NCBI RefSeq assembly: GCF_027563465.1
Contig: NZ_JAPFQA010000002.1
Location: 620,001-684,000, forward strand
Source: Mesorhizobium qingshengii
GTDB lineage: Bacteria > Pseudomonadota > Alphaproteobacteria > Rhizobiales > Rhizobiaceae
Direction of reading: 5' to 3'
Length of the DNA stretch: 64,000 nucleotides
Shown: positions 53,527 through 62,284 of the stretch, one piece after another
Numbering within the stretch: the first letter of the stretch is position 1
Layout of the letters: every line of letters starts with the position of its first letter
Program-made: the position numbers and the translations under genes
The notes under the pieces: model-generated
Told to the model about the DNA's origin: nothing
The model's database searches: none
Seen by the model: only the letters and a program-made list of their open reading frames with translations

Positions 53527-53705
53527 GTGACGTCGGTCGGGGTTTGCGTGACATCAAAGGCCGTGGCGCGGCGACCGCCTATGTTCGGAGGCTGCGGCGC
53601 GGCAGCCGATTGCGAAGCCGCCGGCGCGCCGTTAAGGAAAAGCATGATCGAGCGTGGCGGAAGGATCCGGTTGGAGAGAAGGATGTCGTCGAGGGAGCGG
53701 CAGGC
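53527..53705 (+). other. Gap where ccmC is expected but absent
   Basis: Only 179 bp separate ccmB from ccmD. CcmC, which normally lies here, needs about 750 bp. None of the frames in the gap matches CcmC; I looked for the WGTWW-like heme-handling motif and the end of the protein. A replaced or deleted segment is likely. Confidence 0.75.
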
Positions 53706-53873
53706 ATGAGCGCGCATGCACTCTACGTCACCGCTGCCTACGCGATCACCGCCGTGGCGCTGGCCGGACTGATCGGCTGGATCCTGATCGACCAGCGGGC
53801 CCGCAAGCGCGAACTCGCCGAACTGGAAGCGTCCGGCGTGCGGCGCCGCTCCGACAAGGCCGTCAAGTCATGA
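53706..53873 (+). CDS. ccmD: Heme exporter protein CcmD
   Basis: A 55-residue single-span membrane protein of the CcmABCD complex that helps release holo-CcmE. One hydrophobic span (YVTAAYAITAVALAGLIGWILI) followed by a charged helix (DQRARKRELAELEASGVRRRS), as in the family. The ATG at 53706 was chosen; its stop overlaps ccmG (ATGA), so the two are coupled. Confidence 0.9.
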   Translation: MSAHALYVTAAYAITAVALAGLIGWILIDQRARKRELAELEASGVRRRSDKAVKS

Positions 53874-54448
53874 GCATGGAAACCGAAACGCCAGCGCCGC
53901 CCCGTCGCCGCCTGTTCGTGCTTTTGCCGCTTTTGATCTTTCTCGGGCTGGCGGGGTTGTTCCTGTCCCAGCTTTTGTCGGGGCGCGACGTTTCGGAGGT
54001 GCCATCGGCGCTGATCGGCCAACCGGCGCCGCAGACAAACCTGCCGGCACTCAAGGGCAGCAACCTGCCTGGCCTCGATTCGAAGCTGTTCGCCGGCAAG
54101 GTCACGCTGGTCAACGTCTTCGCGTCATGGTGCGCGCCGTGCCGGGAGGAACATCCGGTGCTGCTGGCGCTGGCGCAGGACAAGCGCTTCGTCATGGCGG
54201 CGCTGAACTACAAGGACCAGCCGGAGAACGCCCGCCGGTTCCTCGGCGATCTCGGCAACCCGTTCCAGGCGATCGGTGTCGACGAGGCTGGAGGAACGGC
54301 GATCGACTGGGGTGTCTACGGCGTGCCGGAAACCTTCGTCATCGGCAAGGACGGCAAGATCGCCTACAAGCATGTCGGCCCGCTGACGCCCGAGACGGTG
54401 CAGACGCTGCTGCTGCCGCAGATCGACAAGGCGCTGGCGGCGCATTGA
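53870..54448 (+). CDS. ccmG: Thiol:disulfide interchange protein CcmG/DsbE
   Basis: A 192-residue membrane-anchored periplasmic thioredoxin that reduces apocytochrome c haem-binding Cys. One anchor span (about 15-36: LFVLLPLLIFLGLAGLFLSQLL), then the thioredoxin domain with FASWCAPCREEHPVL (Cys88 and Cys91), and the conserved GVYGVPETFVIGKDGKIAYKHVGPL. It is coupled to ccmD. ccmE, ccmF and ccmH are elsewhere. Confidence 0.95.
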   Translation: MSMETETPAPPRRRLFVLLPLLIFLGLAGLFLSQLLSGRDVSEVPSALIGQPAPQTNLPALKGSNLPGLDSKLFAGKVTLVNVFASWCAPCREEHPVLLALAQDKRFVMAALNYKDQPENARRFLGDLGNPFQAIGVDEAGGTAIDWGVYGVPETFVIGKDGKIAYKHVGPLTPETVQTLLLPQIDKALAAH

Positions 54449-54490
54449 TATTCAGCCGGCCTGCGAACGGCGGCTTCCCCGCGCTTCCCC

Positions 54491-54600
54491 GTTCTACTGC
54501 GTCGCAGTAGAACTGTGCTCACGTACCCGAAAGTACGCTCCGCTCCGGGTCTCGGAACCCAGCCTTCTCGACTCGGCCTGACCTGAATCTCAACACGCCT
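54491..54600. repeat. Dispersed repeat with perfect hairpin
   Basis: Begins with GTTCTACTGC-GTC-GCAGTAGAAC (54491-54513), a 10-bp perfect hairpin, and continues GTGCTCACGTACCCGAAAGT, a segment often found in rhizobial intergenic regions. It lies between the convergent ccmG and DUF1127 genes and may also end transcription. Confidence 0.6.
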
Positions 54601-54619
54601 GGGCGGCGCGGACTTGAGG

Positions 54620-54787
54620 TCAGCCGTAGATCTGCTTGTGGACCTGGTAGAGCATTTCCGAGCGGTCGGCGCGCATGTCGGCCAGGTCGCGGCTGGAAAA
54701 GCTGTCGATTTCGGCGACGAGGCGGTTGTAGTGCTTGCGCTTGGCAATGCTGGCACGAGCGCGGGTCATGAGGCTGTCGAGGATCAT
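54620..54787 (-). CDS. DUF1127 domain small protein
   Basis: A 55-residue basic protein, MILDSLMTRARASIAKRKHY then NRLVAEIDSFSSRDLADMRADR, ending MLYQVHKQIYG. The pattern of a short N-terminal helix followed by a DUF1127 motif (L-x-x-L-D/S-x-R-x-L-A-D-M/I-G/R) is clear. Short DUF1127 proteins in rhizobia and agrobacteria have been linked to RNA-based control of phosphate, carbon and stress functions. The ATG at 54787 follows AAAGGAA. The upstream region is dense in palindromes. Confidence 0.85.
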   Translation of the reverse strand: MILDSLMTRARASIAKRKHYNRLVAEIDSFSSRDLADMRADRSEMLYQVHKQIYG

Positions 54788-54862
54788 AGCAAGGTTCCTT
54801 TTGGCGCCGCATTCTCGCGGCGGTTATTCCTCCCTTGATCGATACGAAGCATGACATAGTAG

Positions 54863-54980
54863 TGGTGCGTTGCAAAAAGAAGATGTTGCAATGCACCATT
54901 GCACTCAGCGCATAGCCGGTTAAGGGCCCTTAACCGGGGTTAAGCGCCCTTAACCCGGGTTACCCGCCCCTTAACGCGGC
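54863..54980. promoter_or_regulatory. Palindrome-rich control region of the DUF1127 / SMP-30 divergent pair
   Basis: The 313-bp gap 54788-55100 has three layers. GGTGCGTTGCA (54863-54873) is inverted in TGCAATGCACC (54888-54898). TGCAAT-N5-ATTGCA lies at 54888-54904. CGGTTAAGGGCCCTTAACCG (54917-54936) is a perfect 20-bp palindrome, followed by GGGTTAAG...CTTAACCC (54937-54956) and another CCCCTTAACG near 54970. CCTTAAC/GTTAAGG thus appears about five times. It is a likely cluster of sites for one regulator, which cannot be named. Confidence 0.6.
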
Positions 54981-55100
54981 ATTCGCACCTCATCACGTCC
55001 GCGGGAGGTTGCGGACGATTTGATGATCGATCTTGCCTTATTGATCGCCGGCTGGCTTGATCGGTGACGGTGCCGCGTTGAATGACCTGGGAGGGAAGCC

Positions 55101-56018
55101 ATGGCCGCCGAAGATTACGAAATTCTCGATCCGCGTTTCGCGCGCCTGGTCGGCACGAATGCGCATGTGAACAAGCTCTTCACCGGCTGCCAATGGGCGG
55201 AAGGGCCAGCCTGGTTCGCCGCCGGCCGCTATGTGGTCTGGTCGGACATCCCGAACAACCGCATGCTGCGCTTCGACGAGACCGACGGCCATGTCAGCGT
55301 GTTCCGTCAGCCATCCGGCAATTCCAATGGCAACACCGTCGACCGGCAGGGCCGGCTGGTCACCTGCGAGCATTCGGGCCGGCGCGTCAGCCGCACCGAG
55401 CATGACGGCTCGATCACCACCATTGCCGCGAAATGGCGTGGCAAGCGGCTGAATTCGCCCAACGACGCGGTGGTCAAGTCGGATGGATCGATCTGGTTCA
55501 CCGATCCGAGCTACGGCATCGACAATGACTATGAGGGCGACAAGGCGGAGAGCGAGATCGGCGCCTGCCATGTCTATCGGGTCGATCCCGGCACGGGTGA
55601 GGTCGAGGCCGTCATCACCGACATGGTCAGGCCCAATGGCCTCGCCTTCTCGCTCGACGAGAGCAAGCTCTATGTCGCCGACACCGGCCGCACGCATGGC
55701 GCGCAAGATCCTGCTCATATCCGCGTGTTCAATGTCGGCAAGGGCGGCAAGAAGGTTTCCGGCGAAAAAGTCTTCGCCGACTGCACGGCCGGCCTGTTCG
55801 ACGGCTTCAGGCTCGATGAGGGCGGCCGCATCTGGACGAGCGCTGCCGACGGCATCCACTGCTACGATCCGGACGGGACGCTGATCGGCAAGGTCAAGGT
55901 ACCGGAGGTCACCGCCAATTGCGTGTTCGGCGGCAACAAGCTGAACTGTCTCTACATCGCCGGCACCACTTCGCTCTACATGGTCCGGCTCATGGTCAAC
56001 GGCGCCAAAACGTGCTGA
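55101..56018 (+). CDS. SMP-30/gluconolactonase/LRE family protein
   Basis: A 305-residue six-bladed propeller lactonase. Motifs: CQWAEGPAWFAAGRYVVWSDIPNNRMLRFDE at the start (metal Glu in AEGP), NSNGNTVDRQGRLVTCEHSGRRVSR, NSPNDAVVKSDGSIWFTDPSYGI and PNGLAFSLDESKLYVADTG. It likely opens sugar lactones. The ATG at 55101 has GGGAGG. A tautomerase gene follows 33 bp later. Confidence 0.92.
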   Translation: MAAEDYEILDPRFARLVGTNAHVNKLFTGCQWAEGPAWFAAGRYVVWSDIPNNRMLRFDETDGHVSVFRQPSGNSNGNTVDRQGRLVTCEHSGRRVSRTEHDGSITTIAAKWRGKRLNSPNDAVVKSDGSIWFTDPSYGIDNDYEGDKAESEIGACHVYRVDPGTGEVEAVITDMVRPNGLAFSLDESKLYVADTGRTHGAQDPAHIRVFNVGKGGKKVSGEKVFADCTAGLFDGFRLDEGGRIWTSAADGIHCYDPDGTLIGKVKVPEVTANCVFGGNKLNCLYIAGTTSLYMVRLMVNGAKTC

Positions 56019-56051
56019 GCTGCCGTCAACAGGATCGAAGGGGAGAAAATC

Positions 56052-56261
56052 ATGCCATTCGTCAACATCCGCCTCGTCAAGGAAGTGATTGCGGCCGACC
56101 CCGCCGGCAAGAAGGCGGACATAGCCAAAAAAGTCACCGCAGCCATCATGGAGGCCACCGGACTGGGCAATGACGATGTCTGGGTGGTCTTCGAGGAGGT
56201 CAACGCGCGCGACTGGTATGTCGGCAAGACCGATGTCGAGACGCTGCGGAGCAAGAAGTAG
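56052..56261 (+). CDS. Tautomerase family protein (4-OT-like)
   Basis: A 69-residue protein starting MPFVNIRLVKEV, so the mature N-terminus is the catalytic Pro1. The conserved core continues AIMEATGLGNDDVWVVFEEVNARDWYVG. It lacks nothing obvious for a small 4-oxalocrotonate tautomerase fold. It is probably co-transcribed with the SMP-30 lactonase gene, hinting at a shared sugar or aromatic acid route (inference). Confidence 0.9.
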   Translation: MPFVNIRLVKEVIAADPAGKKADIAKKVTAAIMEATGLGNDDVWVVFEEVNARDWYVGKTDVETLRSKK

Positions 56262-56289
56262 TTCGAAGGCTTGGTGGCGAAGGTTGTGC

Positions 56290-56823
56290 TCAGCGGCCCG
56301 CGATGAAATCCGCGAAGGCTGAAAGCGCATTGTGCATCGCCAGCACATTTGTCGGCTCCGCCAGGATGGTGTCGGTCTCGGGCGGCTTCTTGCCCAGCAG
56401 CGCAATCTCGAGCGCCCCGCCGTCATAAAGCGCGAACGACATCGTCCGCATGATCTCGGCCAAGGCGGCGCGGGCAAACAGCGAACGTGGCGAGGCGTGC
56501 ACCAGCATGGCCGGCTTGTCGACGGCCGCGTCTCTCGACACCATCCAGTCGAGCCCGTTCTTCAGCCCGCCAGGAACGCCATGGGCATATTCCGGACAGG
56601 AGACGATGACGCCGTCGGCCCGGGTGACGGCCTCGATCAGGCGCGCGGCTTCCGCAGGCGTGCGCTCGCCCTCCTCGTCCGGATTGAAGATCGGCAGCCG
56701 GCCAAGCGCATCATAGACAGTGACGCGGCAGCCGGGCGGTGCGTTGCGCGCCAGCGCGGCGACCAGCGCCGAATTGGTGGAGGCCGCCCGCAGGCTGCCG
56801 GAGATGGCAAGGATTTCGATCAA
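56290..56823 (-). CDS. NADPH-dependent FMN reductase
   Basis: A 177-residue flavodoxin-fold reductase. FMN loop: ILAISGSLRAASTNSALVAALA; then VIVSCPEYAHGVPGGLKNGLDWMVS, and VHASPRSLFARAALAEIM, typical. A TTG at 56823 is the best available start, though no clear Shine-Dalgarno sequence precedes it. The gene for a PPOX-family flavoprotein lies 40 bp upstream, so they may be co-expressed. Quinone, azo or chromate reductases are relatives; the substrate is unknown. Confidence 0.85.
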   Translation of the reverse strand: MIEILAISGSLRAASTNSALVAALARNAPPGCRVTVYDALGRLPIFNPDEEGERTPAEAARLIEAVTRADGVIVSCPEYAHGVPGGLKNGLDWMVSRDAAVDKPAMLVHASPRSLFARAALAEIMRTMSFALYDGGALEIALLGKKPPETDTILAEPTNVLAMHNALSAFADFIAGR

Positions 56824-56863
56824 GGGAGAGCGGCCGGATACGAGCGAATCGTGACGTGAAAAA

Positions 56864-57484
56864 CTACCACAAGGTCTTGCGGTAATCCTGGTCCAGTTCG
56901 CGGTCGATGCTGCCTGCGGTCTCTGCCAATGCCAGCTGGTCGCGCAGGATCTGGCCGAGCGTCGGCAGCGTCGAGCGGTCGTACCAGGTTTCCGGCTTCC
57001 ACAGATCGGAGCGCATGAAGGCCTTGGCGCAATGCATGTAGGCGGCCTTGACGGTGACCACGACGACGCTTTGCGGTTCCTTGCCGTCGACGGCCAGGCG
57101 ATCGCGCAGGGTTGCGTCGATGGTGATGCGGGCATCGCCGTTGACGCGCAGCGTCTCGTTCATGCCGGGGATGAGGAAGAGCAGCCCGACCGACGGGTTG
57201 AGCAGGATGTTCTCCAGCGTGTCGAGCCGGTTGTTGCCGGGCCGGTCGGGGATGGCGATGGTCTGGTCGTCGAGCACGGCGGCGAAGCCCGGCCTGTCGC
57301 CCTTCGGCGTCACGTCGGCGTTGCCGGCGCCGTCGGACGAGCCGATCAGCACGAACGGGCTCTTGCCGATGAAGGAACGGCAATGGCCGTCGAGCGCCTT
57401 CAATTCCTTGCGGATCGAGCCGTCGGTCGGGCGTGGCGTCTTGTAGATCGTCCTCAGCTCGTCGCGCGTGGTGACGAATTCCAT
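56864..57484 (-). CDS. Pyridoxamine 5'-phosphate oxidase-family FMN-binding protein
   Basis: A 206-residue split-barrel flavoprotein of the MSMEG_1061-like PPOX group. Features: FIGKSPFVLIGSSDGAGNADVTPKGDRPGFAAVLDDQTIAIPDRPGNNRLDTLENILLNPSVGLLFLIPG, MNETLRVNGDARIT, and a conserved MHCAKAFMRSDLW near the C-terminus. It is not the canonical PdxH. The substrate is unknown; a role with the adjacent FMN reductase is possible. Confidence 0.88.
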   Translation of the reverse strand: MEFVTTRDELRTIYKTPRPTDGSIRKELKALDGHCRSFIGKSPFVLIGSSDGAGNADVTPKGDRPGFAAVLDDQTIAIPDRPGNNRLDTLENILLNPSVGLLFLIPGMNETLRVNGDARITIDATLRDRLAVDGKEPQSVVVVTVKAAYMHCAKAFMRSDLWKPETWYDRSTLPTLGQILRDQLALAETAGSIDRELDQDYRKTLW

Positions 57485-57494
57485 GGCCCTCTCC

Positions 57495-58160
57495 CTATTT
57501 GCCGGCCTTCTCTTCCTTCGGCGCCTTTTCCTCGAGCGAATGGCGCAGGATCAGCGGCATCTGGCTGAAAGTGAAGACGAAAGTGATGGGAATCGTGCCC
57601 CAGACCTTGAAATAGAGCCAGGTTTCCTCCGAAAAATTGCGCCACATCACTTCGTTCAGCGCAGCCAGGAAAAGAAAGAACAGTCCCCAGCGGAAGGTGA
57701 GCTTGCGCCAGCCCTCGGCGTCGAGGCTGAAAGCCGAATCAAAGACATAACCGAGCAGCGATCTGCCGAAGGCCAGTCCGCCGAGCAGCGTCAGGCCGAA
57801 CAGGGAATTGATGATCGTCGGCTTCATGTAGGCAAAGGTCTTGTCCTGCAGCCACAGCGCCAAGGCCCCAAATGCGAAAACGATGATGCCCGACACCAGC
57901 GGCATGATCGGCAAGCTGCGCATCACCAGCCACGAAACAGCAAGCGACAGCGCCGTGGCCACCATGAAGAAGGCGGTGGCGATCAGCAGCGGTTCGCCCA
58001 GATGCGTCAGGATGGGAAATTTCTGGGCGAGCCACTCACCGCGAATGGTCGTGAAAAAGAACACCAGGCCCGGTCCGAGTTCGAGAGCGAATTTCAGGGC
58101 GGGGTTCAGCGTCTTGCGGCGCGGATCGGATGGGTCGCTTTCGAGGATGGGCGGGTTCAT
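57495..58160 (-). CDS. yciB: Inner membrane septation protein A-like (YciB/IspZ)
   Basis: A 221-residue membrane protein with five or more hydrophobic spans, of the YciB/intracellular septation family. Typical text: [25 protein letters not shown] near the start, [96 protein letters not shown]. It lies downstream of ftsY on the same strand, a common rhizobial order. Confidence 0.93.
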   Translation of the reverse strand: MNPPILESDPSDPRRKTLNPALKFALELGPGLVFFFTTIRGEWLAQKFPILTHLGEPLLIATAFFMVATALSLAVSWLVMRSLPIMPLVSGIIVFAFGALALWLQDKTFAYMKPTIINSLFGLTLLGGLAFGRSLLGYVFDSAFSLDAEGWRKLTFRWGLFFLFLAALNEVMWRNFSEETWLYFKVWGTIPITFVFTFSQMPLILRHSLEEKAPKEEKAGK

Positions 58161-58220
58161 GGAATCTCTTTCTTACGCATAATCTGATCCAAAAAGCCTG
58201 CAACTTCTTGGGATATGCCG

Positions 58221-59987
58221 TTACGCCACTCCAGCGATCGCCCTGGCGAATTCGCTTGCCGAAAAAGGTTCGAGGTCGTCGACCTGTTCGCCGACGCCGA
58301 TGAAATAGACCGGCAGTTTATGCTTTGCCGCGATCGCCACCAGAATACCGCCACGCGCCGTGCCGTCCAGCTTGGTCATCACCAGGCCGTTGACGCCGGC
58401 GACATTGCGGAAGATCTCGACCTGGTTGAGCGCGTTCTGGCCGGTGGTGGCATCGACCGTCTGCAGCACCGTGTGTGGCGCTTCCGGATCCAGCTTGCCG
58501 AGCACGCGGACGATCTTTTCGAGCTCGGCCATCAGTTCGGTCTTGTTCTGCAGGCGCCCGGCGGTGTCGATGATCAGCACGTCGGAGCCGGCTTCCTTGG
58601 CCTTCTCGAAGGCGTCGTAGGCGAGACCGGCGGCATCGGCGCCAATCTTGGAGGCGATCACCGGCGATTTCGTCCGCTCACCCCAGATCTTCAACTGCTC
58701 GATCGCGGCGGCGCGGAAGGTATCGCCGGCGGCGAGCATCACCGACAGGCCGCCATCGGTCAGCTTGGCGGCGAGCTTGCCGATGGTTGTGGTCTTGCCG
58801 GTGCCGTTGACGCCGACCACCAGGATGACATGCGGTTTGTGGGAGAGGTCGAGCTCCAGCGGCATGGCGACGTGGGTCAGCACCTTTTCCACCTCGGCCG
58901 CCATGATGGCGCGCACTTCGGCGTCGGAGACGTCCTTGCCATAGCGGCTGGAGGCCAGCGCATCGGTGACGCGCAGCGCGGTTTCCATGCCGAGATCGGC
59001 GCGGATCAGCACGTCCTCCAGATCCTGCAGCGTCTCCTCGTCGAGCTTGCGCTTGGTGAAGACGCCGGCGATGTTGCCGGTGAGTTCCTTCGAGGAGCGG
59101 GCGAGCCCGTCCTTCATCCGTTGGAACCACGAGCGTCTCGGCGCCGGCTCTGGTGCCTTCTGCTGTTCGGCCTTCTGCTCGACCTTCTTGGTGACGGTCA
59201 CCTTGCCGGGCGCGGGTTTTGGCTCCGGTGGCGGGACGGGCTGCGGTTCGGGCGCGATCTTAGCGATGATAGGCTGCGGCTCGACCGACGCGGGTTCAGC
59301 TTCGGGCTGCGTGCGTTTTATCTCCCCCTCGATGGGGGAGGTCCCGAGCGCAGCTCGGGGTTGGGGGTGATCGGCGTCGGCGCTGTCACCCCAACCCGCC
59401 GCTCCGCGTCGACCCTCCCCATCGAGGGGAGGGTGGGGCGCTGGTGCAGCGGGGGGTGCCAAATCCTTCGCAGGCTCGCGCTGCCCCTCACCGGCGCCGA
59501 CCTCTGACGAGGGAGGCCTCGCGGACGGGATCGTTGGTGGAACCTCGATCGGCGGCGCCGGCACTTCGACAGGCGCGGGCTCAGGCGGTTCGTCCGGCAC
59601 GATCTCCGGCAGTTCCGGTCCCGGGACTGGAATCTCTTGTGGCGCCGGTTCCGGAACGCGCTCTGGCACGGCTGGCACATCAGGCTCTTCCGGTGGCGCC
59701 GGCTCTTCGGCGGGTATTGCCGGGGCCGGCGGCTCAGGTGCCTGCGGTTCCTCGATCGGTGTGGGCTCTGGCTGAATTTCCGGCTCGGCCGGCGGTGCCG
59801 GCACGACCTCTGCTTCGGGCACCGCCTCGTCGCGCTTCAGGAATTCCGGAACGACCTGCTCGGCCGCCGGCTTCAGCGCATCGAGTGCTTCCCATTTGAT
59901 CGGCGGCAGCGGAGCGGTCTCGTCGATGCGCTCCTCGACAACCTCTTTCTTGCCGAACGAAAATATCTTCTTGAAAAAACCAGCCAT
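58221..59987 (-). CDS. ftsY: Signal recognition particle receptor FtsY
   Basis: SRP receptor GTPase. Residues 1-280 are a long acidic, Pro/Glu-rich membrane-binding A domain. The NG domain has RSWFQRMKDGLARSSKELTG, GVNGTGKTTTIGKLAAKL (G1), DTAGRLQNKTELM (G3) and TKLDGTARGGILVAIA (G4). The 588 residues exceed the usual 300-500 because of the A domain. At about residues 183-223 a palindromic repeat is translated in frame (APAPHPPLDGEGRRGAAGWG and on). mtaB and dapF lie upstream. Confidence 0.96.
   Translation of the reverse strand: MAGFFKKIFSFGKKEVVEERIDETAPLPPIKWEALDALKPAAEQVVPEFLKRDEAVPEAEVVPAPPAEPEIQPEPTPIEEPQAPEPPAPAIPAEEPAPPEEPDVPAVPERVPEPAPQEIPVPGPELPEIVPDEPPEPAPVEVPAPPIEVPPTIPSARPPSSEVGAGEGQREPAKDLAPPAAPAPHPPLDGEGRRGAAGWGDSADADHPQPRAALGTSPIEGEIKRTQPEAEPASVEPQPIIAKIAPEPQPVPPPEPKPAPGKVTVTKKVEQKAEQQKAPEPAPRRSWFQRMKDGLARSSKELTGNIAGVFTKRKLDEETLQDLEDVLIRADLGMETALRVTDALASSRYGKDVSDAEVRAIMAAEVEKVLTHVAMPLELDLSHKPHVILVVGVNGTGKTTTIGKLAAKLTDGGLSVMLAAGDTFRAAAIEQLKIWGERTKSPVIASKIGADAAGLAYDAFEKAKEAGSDVLIIDTAGRLQNKTELMAELEKIVRVLGKLDPEAPHTVLQTVDATTGQNALNQVEIFRNVAGVNGLVMTKLDGTARGGILVAIAAKHKLPVYFIGVGEQVDDLEPFSASEFARAIAGVA
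59320..59438. repeat. Palindromic repeat inserted in frame in ftsY
   Basis: Arms TCTCCCCCTCGATGGGGGAG (59321-59340) and CTCCCCATCGAGGGGAGGG (59415-59433) are near reverse complements. The inner part has hairpins GAGCGCAGCTCGGGG-like and CGCCGCTCCGCG. The unit has the same design as those at 52739 and 37715, but lies in coding sequence without breaking it. Confidence 0.8.
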
Positions 59988-59999
59988 GCTTTGCGTTTC

Positions 60000-61328
60000 T
60001 CAGGCGGCGCGGGCGGCAAGCGGCGCCGCGATCAGCCGGGCGCCGTCATGGCCGGTGATGTCAGCCTGGACGATTTCGCCCGGCGAGCCGGTGGCAAGTG
60101 CCGCCAGCGTGAACCCTTCGGTGCGGCCAAGGCCGTCGCGCTCGATCAGGATCGACTGACGCGTTCCGGCCAGCGACGACAGATGCCTGACATAGGCGGT
60201 TTCGCCGGCGGCACGCAGCCGGGCGGCGCGCTGCTTGACCACCTCGCGGCGAACCTGCGGCATGCGCGCGGCCGGCGTGCCCTCGCGGGGGCTGAACGGG
60301 AAGACGTGAAGGTGGGTCAGTCCGCATTCCTCGACGATCTTTTCCGAGTTCTCGAACATTTCGTCGGTCTCGGTCGGAAAGCCGGCGATGATGTCGGCGC
60401 CGAAGACGATGCCTGGGCGCAGCTTGCGCACATCCTCGCAGAAGCGGATCGACTGGTCGCGCAGATGCCGGCGCTTCATGCGCTTCAGGATCATGTCGTC
60501 GCCCGACTGCAGCGACAGATGCAGATGCGGCATCAGCCGCGGCTCGGTGGCGATGGCGTCGAGCAAATCGTCGTCGGCCTCGATCGAATCGATCGACGAC
60601 AGCCGCAGCCGCTCTACGTCCGGCACCTGCTTGAGGATGGTCTTCACCAGTCTGCCGAGTTTTGGCGCGCCCGGCAGGTCGGCGCCGAAGCTGGTCATGT
60701 CGACGCCGGTCAGCACGATCTCTGCATAGCCGTTGTTGCTGAGCCGCTTGACCTGCTCGACCACGGCGCCCATCGGCACCGAGCGCGAATTGCCGCGGCC
60801 ATAGGGAATGATGCAGAAGGTGCAGCGGTGGTCGCAGCCGTTCTGCACCTGGACGAAGGCGCGCGCCCGGCCCTCGATGGCGTCGACCATGTGGCTGGCG
60901 GTCTCGCGCACCGAGAAGATGTCGTTGACGCGCGCCTTCTCGGTGTCGTTGACGCCGAAATCCGGCAGCGCGCGATAGGAATGCGCCTTGAGCTTCTCCT
61001 CATTGCCGAGGACGAGATCCACCTCGTCCATGGCGGCGAAACTCTGCGGCTCGGTCTGCGCGGCGCAGCCGGTGACGATGATGCGCGTCCGCGGGTTGTC
61101 GCGGCGCGCCTTGCGGATCGCCTGCCTGGCCTGGCGCACCGCCTCGCCGGTGACGGCGCAGGTGTTGAAGATCACCGCGCCGCCCTCCAGCGCGCCGAGG
61201 CCGGCGGTTTCAGCCTCGCGCCGCATCACCTCGGATTCATAGGTGTTCAGCCGGCAGCCGAAGGTCACCACGTCAATTCCCTTGGAGATGGGGCCCTCGG
61301 AGACCGGGCCCTTGGACAGAGCGGACAT
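60000..61328 (-). CDS. mtaB: tRNA t6A37 methylthiotransferase MtaB
   Basis: A 442-residue radical SAM enzyme that adds a methylthio group to t6A37 of tRNA. UPF0004 domain: VTFGCRLNTYESEVMRR, FNTCAVTGEAVRQARQAIRKARR, VTGCAAQTEPQSF. Radical SAM: VQNGCDHRCTFCIIPYGRGNSRS (C-x3-C-x2-C). A TRAM-type domain closes the protein. The ATG at 61328 overlaps the dapF stop by one base. Confidence 0.95.
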   Translation of the reverse strand: MSALSKGPVSEGPISKGIDVVTFGCRLNTYESEVMRREAETAGLGALEGGAVIFNTCAVTGEAVRQARQAIRKARRDNPRTRIIVTGCAAQTEPQSFAAMDEVDLVLGNEEKLKAHSYRALPDFGVNDTEKARVNDIFSVRETASHMVDAIEGRARAFVQVQNGCDHRCTFCIIPYGRGNSRSVPMGAVVEQVKRLSNNGYAEIVLTGVDMTSFGADLPGAPKLGRLVKTILKQVPDVERLRLSSIDSIEADDDLLDAIATEPRLMPHLHLSLQSGDDMILKRMKRRHLRDQSIRFCEDVRKLRPGIVFGADIIAGFPTETDEMFENSEKIVEECGLTHLHVFPFSPREGTPAARMPQVRREVVKQRAARLRAAGETAYVRHLSSLAGTRQSILIERDGLGRTEGFTLAALATGSPGEIVQADITGHDGARLIAAPLAARAA

Positions 61329-62212
61329 CAGGCCGCGCTTTCGGCGTCGCGGGCCCAGATGCCGGTCGACGGATCGAAGCTGCCCGAAAATTCCCATTCG
61401 GCGGCACCGGTAAGGATGACGTGGTCGTCGTCGCGCCACTCGACATGCAGCGTGCCACCGCCGGGGGTCAACAGGCTGGCACTTCGGCCGGTCCGCTTGG
61501 TACGGGCCGCGGCAACCACCGATGCGCAGGCGGCCGAGCCGCAGGCCTTGGTCAGGCCGGCGCCGCGCTCCCAGGTGCGGATGACCATGGTTTGCGGTGA
61601 AGTCACCTGTGCGATGGTGATGTTGGCGCGCTCGGGAAACATCGGGTGGTTCTCGAGCAGCGGGCCGAAGCGGTCGAGCTCATAGGACCAGACATCGCGG
61701 TCGACCCAGAAGATGGCATGCGGATTGCCCATCGAGACGACCGAGGGCGAATGCAGCACCGGCGCATCGATCGGGCCGATCTGCAGCTCGATCATGCGGG
61801 TGTCGCGGAATTCCTCGGCCAGCGGGATGTCCTGCCAGCCGAAACGTGGCGTGCCCATGTCGACCGAGATCGAGCCGTCGGCATGCTCGCGTGCATTGAG
61901 GATGCCGGCCACGGTCTCGAAGGTGAAGGTCTTCTGGCCGGTCTCGGCGGCCAGCGCCTGGACGACGCAGCGCATGCCGTTGCCGCAGGCCTGCGCCCCG
62001 GAGCCGTCGGAATTCAGGATGTCGATGAAAAAGGCGGTGCCCGGCGTCCTGGCGTCGTGGATCGCCATGATCTGGTCGAACCTGGTCGCGGCGTCGGCGT
62101 TGAGCGCGATGGCCGCAGCCGGCGTCACCCGATCGGCACGGCCACGCATATCGGCAACGATGATCTCGTTGCCGATGCCGTTCATCTTGGCGAAGGGGGC
62201 CGTGCTTGCCAT
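61328..62212 (-). CDS. dapF: Diaminopimelate epimerase
   Basis: Converts LL- to meso-diaminopimelate for lysine and peptidoglycan. 294 residues, normal. The two catalytic Cys are near residue 76 in [11 protein letters not shown] and near 224 in [13 protein letters not shown]. Typical start: [18 protein letters not shown]. mtaB follows with a one-base overlap, so the two are coupled. Confidence 0.97.
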   Translation of the reverse strand: MASTAPFAKMNGIGNEIIVADMRGRADRVTPAAAIALNADAATRFDQIMAIHDARTPGTAFFIDILNSDGSGAQACGNGMRCVVQALAAETGQKTFTFETVAGILNAREHADGSISVDMGTPRFGWQDIPLAEEFRDTRMIELQIGPIDAPVLHSPSVVSMGNPHAIFWVDRDVWSYELDRFGPLLENHPMFPERANITIAQVTSPQTMVIRTWERGAGLTKACGSAACASVVAAARTKRTGRSASLLTPGGGTLHVEWRDDDHVILTGAAEWEFSGSFDPSTGIWARDAESAA

Positions 62213-62284
62213 TGCTCCGAAAATTCCGTGTCCGTTTGGCGCTATATGGCGGAAACGGGCAGGAATTACCAGTGCGGAGCAGCT

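Noticed and set aside
53527..53709. 60-codon plus-strand frame in the ccmB-ccmD gap as a shortened CcmC
   Set aside because: The translation is Arg/Ser-rich without hydrophobic spans or a WxxW-type motif, unlike any part of CcmC.
59637..61685. 682-codon plus-strand open frame opposite ftsY and mtaB
   Set aside because: Antisense shadow spanning two well-supported genes.
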